DNA of 64,000 nt from Impatiens glandulifera (lineage: Eukaryota > Streptophyta > Magnoliopsida > Ericales > Balsaminaceae): positions 23,104,117 to 23,168,116 of the forward strand of contig NC_061866.1 of assembly GCF_907164915.1 (NCBI RefSeq). Direction: 5' to 3'. The position numbers were made by a program, and so were the translations under genes. The first letter of the stretch is position 1, and the number at the start of each line of letters is the position of its first letter. This document shows, in pieces, positions 56,116-64,000 of this stretch. The notes under the pieces are model-generated. The model did not search any database, had not been told where the DNA came from, and saw nothing but the letters and a program-made list of their open reading frames with translations.

Positions 56116-56306
56116 ACCAAATTCGTTATTGTCTTTGAATGCAGGTAAAACAGGAAAGCAGCTTGGAAGAGCAAGACGGCATTTTGACAACTGGCAGCTC
56201 AGACATAGCATATGATAAGCAACAACCTGAAATTGCTGACATCTTCACAAAGCCACTTCTCGAGTCTAAGTTTTTTTACCTTGGAAATAATTTTAGGATT
56301 GTTTAA
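56116..56306 (+). pseudogene. SV-E pol C-terminal remnant
   Basis: After the gag end, 56,214-56,306 reads DKQQPEIADIFTKPLLESKF and ends with TAA at 56,304. IADIFTKPL is the C-terminal signature of copia RNase H. The rest of pol is deleted between ~56,200 and this point. Confidence 0.75.
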
Positions 56307-56545
56307 TTTTGATAATGCCGAGATTGTGTTTAAATCATGAACTCAACTAGTTTTAATAATTTAGTTTAAATAATGAAAAAGGGAGAAATTGTTGGGTTAA
56401 GATTTTTAATGTTTAAACTGGTTATGATAATTTAGTTTAAATAATAAAAAAAGGAGAAATTATTGGGTTAAGATTTTTAATGTTTAAACTAGTTTTGATA
56501 ATTTAGTTTAAATAATCAAAAAAGGAGTTGGGTTAAGATTTTTAA
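56307..56545 (+). repeat. SV-E triplicated polypurine tract and LTR start
   Basis: Three tandem copies (~66-71 bp) of a unit with AAAAAGGGAGAAAT or a variant followed by TGTTGGGTTAAGATTTT and AATTTAGTTTAAATAA. LTR-like starts at 56,390, 56,461 and ~56,527. The last copy has lost part of the tract. Confidence 0.8.
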
Positions 56546-56672
56546 TATTTAAAATAAATTAACAATTTTGATTTGATGATTGATGAAATAGTTTTTGATA
56601 ATAAATGGATAAAACTAAGTTCAATAATTGTTAGTCATATTAAATATATAAATATATATTTATATATCAACA

Positions 56673-56742
56673 TTTTAAGTGGTGTAGTGGTAAGCATGCC
56701 CGCCTGTCATACAGGTGACCTGTGTTAAAATCTTACTAGGTG
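56673..56742 (+). ncRNA. tRNA-Asp-like sequence in SV-E LTR (copy 2)
   Basis: Same element as 55,077-55,146. The anticodon loop here is CTGTCAT with GTC (Asp) and flanking stem CCCGC/ACAGG. The B-box has decayed (TGTTAAAATCT). Found at the same LTR position in both LTRs, so it was copied with the element. Confidence 0.6.
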
Positions 56743-56839
56743 CAAAATTAATAATTAGAGTTTTGTTAATTTGCAGGCACATCTCAAAATCAACGTGCGT
56801 GAGCAAAGTCAACGCGTAGTTAGATCGATTATATGGAAA

Positions 56840-57110
56840 ACGTCTAATGTAGATTGCGTCTAATGGACGGCAAAGATGATCAAATTGGGGCGTCTAAGCA
56901 GATAGACGGCCAAGATGATCAGATGGGGGCGTCTAAGAAGATGAACGGCCAAGATGAGGTGTCTAAGAAGATGAACATGGCTAAGATGATTAGTTGGGCA
57001 TCTAAAGGCAGATGCTCTTCTAGACAGCTGGCAGCAGATGAACATGGCTAAGATGATTAGTTGGGCATCTAAAGGCAGATGCTCTTCCAGACAGCTGGCA
57101 GCAGAGTCTT
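56840..57110 (+). repeat. GGACGGC minisatellite in SV-E LTR
   Basis: Irregular copies of GATGGACGGCCAAGATGATCA with GGGGCGTCTAAG spacers, ~30-35 bp. At 57,000-57,100 a ~60-bp segment with GGCAGATGCTCTTC..GACAGCTGGCAGCAG is duplicated. The equivalent at 55,250-55,520 has a different copy number. Confidence 0.75.
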
Positions 57111-57840
57111 CCAGGCAGCTGACAGCAGAGCTCGACAAATTAATAACCGCCACGTATGCCATAATTCAAATTGCCTATATTGCATTGTACTACCACGATC
57201 TTAAGAATCTTTTTCTGTTGTACTACCCAGTACCTTATTGATAGTACGTCCAACGGAAAGATGACATGTGTCCAAAAGAAGGATTTGACCATTGAAGCTT
57301 TTTAAATATAAATTGTTGCCTAAGACAACGGACAAATTGTTGGCTGAAAAATACAAGAAAGAGAGAGCTGCTTCATTTTTCATTCAAGAAAGTTCCTGAA
57401 ATCAAACATCTCACTTATCATCTAGCTGTGAATAATACATTGTATTACATACTGTCTTTTATGTGAGAAAACTCCAGTGATGTAAGTTGAACAAAGGTTG
57501 TTTTGTTCAATAGAGAGTTAGCTAGATTAGTGAACTGTATTTGATTCAAAGAAGTATAGTGAATCCTTCCAGTGGTTGGAAGGGGTGACGTAGAAGAGTT
57601 CGCTCCGAATATCCATAAACAACTTCTTGTGTTCTTTACTTTCTGCCATTCATCTTTCATCGTTCAAAGCTTTAAATCTGACGAACATTTCCGCACTTGA
57701 ATCTGTTTCAAGAGTTCGAAGGATTTGCAAAGAATAGAAAGAGATATTAATCCCTAACAAGATTTCTATCAAACCGTTTATCCGAAGTCGTCATCAATAG
57801 CCAGACCCCCGTCTTTATTGGTGTCGCCGATCATATTACA

Positions 57841-58510
57841 TACCTATAAATTTTTTAATTTTATTTTGAACCGTTTTAAGTTTATGGGCGGTTCAACCCA
57901 TAATCCGACCCAATTATCCATTTACTCTCACTTATATATCCAAATTAACCACAGATATCGACCCGACAATCCGGACACTTTAAAAACTAAGCATCATTAA
58001 ATATATATATATATATATATAGATTAGTTATTTAAAAAGTTGAACTTATATTGTTAATATGTCCCGCGTTCATCAAATTTGGTGTTGAATTTAAAATATA
58101 AAGTGTTATTAGCCTAGTTTATTAAAGGGTTGTTTTTGTTTTGTTATGTTTCAAGTTCGAACCATACTTATAGCATTTTTAATTTTATTTTTAACCGTTT
58201 TAAGTTTATGGGTGGGTCAACCCACAATCTAACCCAAATATCCATTTACTCTCACATATATATATATATATATCCAAATTAACCACATCTCTCGACCCGA
58301 CAATCTGGACACTTTAAAAATTAAGCATCATTATATATATGTATATATATTAGTTAGTTAAAAAGTTAAACTTATATTATTAAAATGTCTCACGTTCATC
58401 AAATTTGGTGTTGAATTTAAAATATAAAGTGTTATTAGTTTAGTTGGTTAAGGGGTTGTACTTGTTTTGTTAGGTTGCAAGTTCGAACCATACCTATAAA
58501 TTTTACTTTT
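57841..58510 (+). repeat. ~327-bp tandem dimer with tRNA-like boxes
   Basis: Two units (57,841-~58,165 and ~58,166-58,510) share TTTAAGTTTATGGG, TCCATTTACTCTCAC, a TA microsatellite and TTTGGTGTTGAATTTAAAATA. Each ends in a tRNA-like stretch; the second reads TTAGTTGGTTAAGG then GGTTGCAAGTTCGAACC. Possibly SINE-derived. Pure TA tracts at 57,998-58,020 and 58,257-58,272. Confidence 0.65.
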
Positions 58511-58619
58511 TTTGGGTAAAACAGTTAAGTGCCATTTCATTAAAAAAATACTCAAATGATGGAAAAAAAATATAAAAGTTTAAGATCAGATCTAGATAAT
58601 TTCTAGATTTGACAATGAA

Positions 58620-58990
58620 ATAATAATTGAATTACACACAACAACAATAATCAGTTAACGTCTATAGCATTTTTTATTGATTTTACTTGTGACTTTCTCA
58701 AATTAAATATCCCATATATGGTAGAGCTTTCTATTCTCTTCATTCTTTTCAATTACTCTCTAGGATTGAATGAGTGCATTTCTATCTGAATTTATATCTC
58801 ACCAAATATCTTCAGCAGTTCTACTTCTTCATATATGAGTTCTTGAATTTCTTTCTTTCCAGATATTGTAGATTACAACTCCAAAGTATAATTCATTCTA
58901 CCAGAAGTGCTGGGAAAGAGTGTCAGGAGATTTAGCACTCTGAAAAGCATTGAACAAAGAGATCCTACTCAGGCTAAAAGTGGTGTCCAA
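58620..58990 (-). pseudogene. LINE ORF2 extreme 3' end
   Basis: On the minus strand from ~58,985 a frame reads SLFNAFQSAKSPDTLSQHFW, a stop, then YFGVVIYNIWKERNSR (58,881-58,835). IY.IWKERN.R is the usual last motif of plant LINE reverse transcriptases, after the zinc domain. Further stops follow. Nothing upstream is kept. Confidence 0.65.
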
Positions 58991-59653
58991 CGAAACGAAG
59001 GAGTCCAATGCCAAATTGGAAACCAGTTCTCTTTCTCTTTCTCGATCGAAAGAACCTTAATCGAATGGCCAAGCTAAGAAGAATCGAATCATCGTCGGCC
59101 TTAATTTAATTAAGTTAAGGCTTTCTTTCTTTCCTAGATTAGATGGAGAGAATCCGCAAGTAGGAATAAGAGCATTGGGGAGGGGCTGCAGTTGTCGACT
59201 CTGAACGAATGGTTTTATATGAAGAAGAGGTGGTAACTTTTATAAAGAATCAGATAGATCGGAAAAGGGGCTATTTTATCAGGCTATCGAACCTCATGTC
59301 TCTTGCAGAGCCTTCGGTATGAACTCTCCGCCTTATCTCCCTACCAAAACTCCAACGACTTTCATCCATTGGTCCCCCCAATGCTCATCCATTTTTTCCG
59401 TCATAAAAATTGGTAGAAATTGCGCGTTCAGTTGTAGTAGTTTGGTATTTAAAAGAATACGTTCTCATATCGCTTTTTTTTTAGAAAGCTTGACATAGGA
59501 GAAAAAGTGTTTGGCCGAATCCAATTCCCATCTATAACTATAAAACAAAAAAAAATATATATCCAATTTGCTTCTGTTTTCCAATTCGGAATTCCTAGGA
59601 AAAGAAAGAAGCAGATAGAACAAAGACCTCCTCTTTCCGTCCGCTCTTCCTAA

Positions 59654-59818
59654 GATATCTTGAGAAAAAGTTTGATCACCGGTGTATCCTATATGTACTC
59701 CGATTTATTCGAAGTATCCCAATGGTGTAAGGTCGTCGACTTATTGGGAAAAAGGAGGAAAAAAACTTCTTTCTGGCCCTTGCTTCACTCCTTGTTTCGT
59801 AAAAAGGTCGTTGGTTGA
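59654..59818 (+). pseudogene. atp8: Mitochondrial atp8 (orfB) fragment
   Basis: The frame reads [29 protein letters not shown] and LLGKRRK, the central part of plant mitochondrial ATP synthase subunit 8 (F0 sector). The N-terminal ~60 residues are absent and a stop lies directly upstream. After GKRRK it diverges and ends at TGA 59,816. Either a truncated copy or part of a chimeric mitochondrial ORF. Confidence 0.7.
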
Positions 59819-60104
59819 TCTGATCGGACCCCGGACACCCACCTCCCACGGCTACAGCCAGCACCAGGAGCCTATAAAGGTATAGGCCACTTGCAGCCAC
59901 TATGAGACCATATTTCACATATATCACATGCCACTATAGATTCTGGGTAGCCCCATAGAACGAGCTAAAGATGCCGATTAGAAAGGAAAGGGAGCTGAAA
60001 AGGTGAGTACGTGCGAAAAACGAGCCCTTATTCTGATAACCAGGTTTTCTAGAACTTCCTATATACGCGTCAGAATAACGTCTCTCAGCTCCATCCTCTG
60101 CCAT
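59676..60104 (-). other. Unassigned mitochondrial-type reading frame
   Basis: Frame from ATG 60,104 to 59,676 with a single TAG after GATQNL. It has hydrophobic stretches (LFSSLSFLIGIFSSF; GLIVAASGLYLYRLLVLAVAV). Its C-terminal third is antisense to the atp8 fragment. I do not recognise it; it may be a chance frame. Confidence 0.2.
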
Positions 60105-61075
60105 GATTTTATCTCTCTTTAACTACCTTAGATTCATCGGCTAAATTATCGAAGCGAGATCTATAGGCATTATTCCGCTTGATCGCATCCCCTTTTGTCG
60201 TAGATTTTCCATCATCACGCCGCAGACTCCGCTCTTGTTAAGTTAAGCAGGTCTTTCATCTTTGTGCTATATATGAGCAATGCCCGAACCTGGCGTAACG
60301 ATAGAGAAAGAGAACACATAGGCCCGGCCCTTCCGGGAGCTGCATATTCTGCTCCTAAAATGCGGAGAGACTTGCGAGGGCAAATCCAAGTTGGTTGGTC
60401 CGGAAAGTCATGGGAGAGACAGGCTAAGTTCAGCCAAGTTCTGGTGGCGGACCAAAAGACGTAAAGAACGCGGAGGTGCAATTAGATCCATTTTGGGGAC
60501 GAGTTGAAGGCAGAATGAATGGAGGGTTCCTACCCGGTTGGGGTCCACCATGTTGATAAGCCTGAAGAAGGCCCCATACGCGAGTATGTGAAGGTCATCT
60601 TTCGTAATGCACTAAAGCCGCCATGTCTTTCACATGAACAGAGTTTCCTCTCCCACCACCGGCAAAGAGTACAATCACTTAATGCATGCTATATGACAAC
60701 CAAAGATGGAAAGTGAACAAGGCTATGGTTTGTCTAGAAAAATAGAAGAAGATAAGACTGCCCTATGGTTAGGGTAAATAGCGCGCCTAAGCTCGTGCAA
60801 TCTTAAATCAATTACTTCGCGTTAGTAAGCTAGCCTACCAAACGATGGTACATATGACCAGTGAGCCCCTACCCCTTTGAAGGTCTTTGAGGTTGCTTAT
60901 GATTGGAAACCTGACAAAGCGGGAGGTGTAGCCCGGAGCTGGAGCAATTGCGAAAGCGGATGAATTAAGATCCGCGGAAAACAATAGGACCCGGGCCTCT
61001 CTAGTCACGAGTCTCGAGGGGACCACAAAACAAATCATATGACAGGCGCGTCCTATGCAATATGGCCGAGGCACA

Positions 61076-61185
61076 CTTCTGGATAGACTGGATCGTGTTT
61101 TTTGTAATGCGGCATGGCTCGAGAAATGGGAAGATTCTCAAGTCTTCACTTACCCAAGTTATACTCTGACCATCGACCAGGGGGG
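61076..61185 (+). pseudogene. LINE endonuclease fragment in mitochondrial-type DNA
   Basis: The frame reads LDRLDRVFCNAAWLEKWED then VFTYPSYTLTIDQ. RLDR..CN..W and the following P...SDH-like position are typical of the apurinic endonuclease domain of plant LINEs. Very short and isolated. Confidence 0.55.
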
Positions 61186-61246
61186 GGTATTCTACCACTT
61201 CGACTAATGCGGACGCGGTTCCCTCGTTGACTTAAGATAGGTCTTG

Positions 61247-61353
61247 ACCAGTTTGGTTCAAAACTGGAATTGGCACAATATCGCGAAGTGGCCGCCCTTG
61301 CTCAATTTTGCTCAGATCTGGATGCTGCGACTCAGGCCATTTTGGTAAGCTAA
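61247..61353 (+). pseudogene. atp1: Mitochondrial atp1 fragment
   Basis: Reads [18 protein letters not shown], then [10 protein letters not shown], followed by a stop at 61,351. This is the C-terminal third of ATP synthase alpha subunit (F1 sector). Glycine in QFGSD is replaced by cysteine. Only ~30 codons are kept. Confidence 0.8.
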
Positions 61354-62464
61354 ATTATCATCTATTATATAGGCATGGTTGCAACCAATACAAGAGCTAG
61401 AGACCGCCTACCTCATACAGCTACCAGATTCAAGAGGGAAGATGTGGATTCTTTGAGAAGAGGTCGTATAATGCTAAAGACATCCCTTATTTGTCAACAG
61501 CACGCACACACAGGAAAGGCGGTCTTTCGGTTCATTGGTCTGGTCTTTCTCTTGTACGTACATCAGCTTGTTGGTCTACGAAATGGATCAAAAACACAAG
61601 TAAAATTATATATATAGATCGTCCCTCATCTAAGAACTGATTGGGTCAGCTGTTTTCAGTTCTTGTTACTATGCTTTCTGTGGTTCCAGATATAGATGAT
61701 GAGTAGGGCTGGCGCGCGAACTTGCTGGCAAGGAAATAAGAATCTTGCTTCAAAAGGCAAGGAAATCTCTTGCATGGACCCCAACAACCAATGAAATGGG
61801 CTTCAAATTTGTTGAAAAGTTAGGATTGAATAGTGTTGTTGTGTTATTTTTAAGATGAAACTTAAGGATTGAAATTCCTAGTTTGTTGGCTCCAGGAAAT
61901 GGCCTCTTATTTCACGTTAGTTATAGGGCGCTAAGAAAGAGGCTTCATTCGGGAAATGGGTTTGGACTCTACCACCAAATGGTTGGCAGTGAGACAAGAT
62001 TCAGTCAGTTTCATCGGGTGCTTGTCCCGCAAGGACTTTCGTGCAGCCGTTTTCTTGCTATAACTAACCCTTCTGTGTCTGTATTTTCCTCTTCAATAGT
62101 TTACTGGTGATAGTTCAAGTACCCCATGAAGATATTAAGAAAGAGAACAAAGCGAATATCCCTACAATATGAGTATAGAATAGCATCAGATAGATTATAT
62201 TTTATAAATTTACCCGTAAATATTTAGTTCCGATTCTCTTTTGTTTTCTTCGTACCAATCCAGTCACTCTATTTTATTTTATCCGTCTTTAGGCAAAGAT
62301 GATTATAAGGAATGAAAAAGATTGGTTCTGGTACCGGCCGATGGACGTAAGTCGAGGTCTCGGTCTGTAATAGAATACTTGTTACCGCCCCCCTTAACTA
62401 AAGGAAAGAAAGATGAGGGCAAGAGGAAAGCTATTACGTAAACTAGGATAAAAAAGGATGCCAT

Positions 62465-62590
62465 TACTTGAAAGCCTCAATTTGATCAAAAGAAGCTTCT
62501 GCGAACAAAAAGACATCATCAGCAAAGATCAATTGAGTGATAGGCGGGCAGTCTTTAGCAATCCGAACAAGTCTCAAATCCCGACACGTT
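62465..62590 (-). pseudogene. LINE RT fragment in mitochondrial-type DNA
   Basis: On the minus strand: RIAKDCPPITQLIFADDVFL then FAEASFDQIEAFK. FADD with following LF.EAS is the RT active-site region of plant LINEs. Frame is lost on both sides. Confidence 0.6.
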
Positions 62591-64000
62591 TTGCAAGCTC
62601 CTTCCTTTTTGAGCTCAGTCAAGAGATTTTAGTTAGGCGGAAATGACATATCCAGGGCACAGCGTAGAGGATGTTCTGGTTCAAAAGATACTGATATTGA
62701 ATTCCCTAAGGCAAAACTCTTGATTAGATTATAGGGTTGGACCCCTTGAAAGAAAGAGCGTGAAGGTGCCGAAAAGAGGGCTTTTATCACGTTTGAGATG
62801 GGAGGGTTCCCTCTTTGGCATCAAGTGGAAAGAAAGTCTTCGCACATGATTGATAGAATCACTACGTTGGGGGGGTCAACTTGATGCGGGAGAGGCATGA
62901 GTGCAGTTCGATCTTGTGGTGAATTCGAAAGTAGTGAGTAGGGCCTCTTTCTCGTTGATCAGTTCGCCTCCACTCTATTTAAAGGTCTCCATTCCTACGA
63001 CGGTTTTGTCAACAAACGCGTCTCGGGCCGGATTGACTAACCTATCGCGATTCCTGCTCGAGTTGTGCTTGTAAATTGACTTATGGAATAAAGCAGCATC
63101 ATTGTGGAATAGTTGATAGCCTGAGGACCATCGATCATAGCATAGAGCATAGGCCATATACAAGCGTGAGTGCCATTGCTTAGTGGAGTGTCTTTGGGAA
63201 GGTTATCAACTTTTAGGTTGGGCAGGTTAGACTGTTCTTTGTGGTGTGCAAGCTTTTTTATTTTATATAAAATAAAGGCGTGTTAGCGCTTTAGTTTGAA
63301 ATAAGGGGTGGGAAAAGAGAAGATGAGCCATATGCAAACCGAACTGCTCATGGGGGCACGCCAGCGCTCCGTCTTTCAATTGAGTTCAGTCTATCTGGAT
63401 TCTGACGTCATCCGGCAGGTTCACAAGTATCTGAACTATCCCAACGTCTGCTGAAGGTACAGCTGACTGATGCTTTTGTCTGTACCAATCTCAGGATAGA
63501 GCTTTATTGTCGATCGCCAAATGTAATTTGCGACAATCTCTGAAACCTTCTCATGGCTAGAATAAGATAGCTTCGAAGACGGGGGGAGTTATTGTCTATC
63601 GTTAGCCTCTATGGTAGAATCAGTCGGGGGACCTGAGAGGCGGTAGTTTACCCTGCCGGCTGACGCTCGACAGCTCATGACTATTTCCGTTTTTTGCAGT
63701 TTTAGAAGACTTGCATTTCCTTCTGGAATTTTGTTGGTTGATGTTAATGTAGTCAAGCCTTTCTCTTTCTGTTAGGTTTTCTGTGCTTTTCTCCTGTGAT
63801 CAAATAGTTGATGTTCTTCTAATTGGCTGGCCGAGAAGGTTAGCAAGGTTCCTGCTATGGTGAAGTGACAGATGCTTTCCTATAGTATAGTAGGAAAAAA
63901 ACAGGTGGGAGCGAGCGAGAGCAAAGCAAACTCTAGTGGTGGGGTGTCTTCCTGGTCCCATTTGAGTCTTTTTCATCGACATAGTCAGAAGCAGTGGATG

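Larger units (their letters stand above)
56527..57840 (+). mobile_element. SV-E 3' LTR
   Basis: From the last LTR-like start to GATCATATTACA at 57,840. Contains the tRNA-like sequence, a minisatellite (56,840-57,110), the TTGAACA/TGTTCAA hairpin (57,486-57,509), the leader block to 57,620, and the conserved end CCCCCGTCTTTA. If the first LTR-like start is the true one, it begins at 56,390. Confidence 0.78.
58991..64000. other. Mitochondrial-type DNA (NUMT candidate)
   Basis: From about 59.0 kb the base composition changes to more balanced GC with few long A/T runs. Fragments of mitochondrial genes (atp8, atp1) lie in unrelated sequence, as in plant mitochondrial intergenic DNA. No intact mitochondrial gene is present. 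Stretches 59,000-59,650, 60,110-61,070, 61,350-62,460 and 62,620-64,000 hold nothing I can name. A perfect 20-bp AT palindrome lies at 63,257-63,276. The region reaches the window end, so its full size is unknown. Confidence 0.6.

Noticed and set aside
60264..60464. ORFs on both strands in the mitochondrial-type region
   Set aside because: No similarity to mitochondrial genes that I recognise; higher GC alone gives such frames.
63257..63276. Perfect 20-bp AT palindrome as an origin or terminator
   Set aside because: Made only of A and T, without flanking signals; could be chance or a mitochondrial hairpin.

Overview
This is plant nuclear DNA, AT-rich and almost entirely made of decayed retrotransposons, followed by about 5 kb of mitochondrial-type sequence. 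I see no intact host gene. The retroelement families point to a eudicot. The accessory proteins described below resemble, from memory only, proteins annotated in Lamiales genomes, so that placement is weak. Names used here: SV-A to SV-E are Sirevirus-like Ty1/copia elements (UBN2-type gag, very long LTRs, initiator-Met type primer site, extra genes between pol and the 3' LTR). CT is a second, Tnt1-like copia element.

Layout. (1) 1-23,618: an 11.19-kb direct tandem duplication (1238-12,428 and 12,427-23,618, sharing a 2-bp junction overlap). Each unit holds, in order: the 3' end of an accessory gene of SV-B (+), the SV-B LTR (+), the truncated pol and gag of SV-A (-) with a foreign LTR-like insertion in integrase, the SV-A LTR (-), a LINE 3' remnant (+), and CT pol (+). 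(2) 23,619-24,800: CT RNase H end and its 3' LTR, present once. (3) 24,800-34,113: no genes. It holds tandem repeats of 75-80 bp period, a CTCGGTCC-rich patch, a 2.7-kb satellite-like array of small palindromes, and the C-terminus of a Ty3/gypsy Tat-like pol (-). (4) 34,114-40,402: SV-C (+), with an LTR, a complete gag ORF, no pol, and an accessory gene with its own promoter. (5) 40,403-54,268: SV-D (-), the most complete element: LTR, gag, PR-IN-RT-RNH, then three paralogous accessory genes (A, B, C), each with its own TATA box, a triplicated polypurine tract, and an LTR. (6) 54,269-57,840: an inverted fragment of an SV-C relative, then SV-E (+), an internally deleted element whose LTRs carry a tRNA-Asp-like sequence. 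(7) 57,841-58,990: a ~327-bp tandem dimer and a LINE 3' end (-). (8) ~59,000-64,000: higher-GC mitochondrial-type DNA with atp8 and atp1 fragments and LINE pieces (a NUMT, or a mitochondrial contig edge).

How the parts relate. The elements nest in one another: SV-C lies in the Tat pol, SV-D interrupts the SV-C accessory gene, and SV-B abuts SV-A reverse transcriptase. The most unusual content is the accessory gene family. It is carried in 3' regions, in several copies per element, under promoters that look independent of the LTR (TATA boxes, an E2F-type site, a telo-box). Its reading frames are interrupted mostly by in-frame stops, amber in the SV-D copies, that sit mainly at plausible glutamine positions. 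A second notable signal is a structured leader motif in the LTRs whose stem pairing is kept while its bases change between families.
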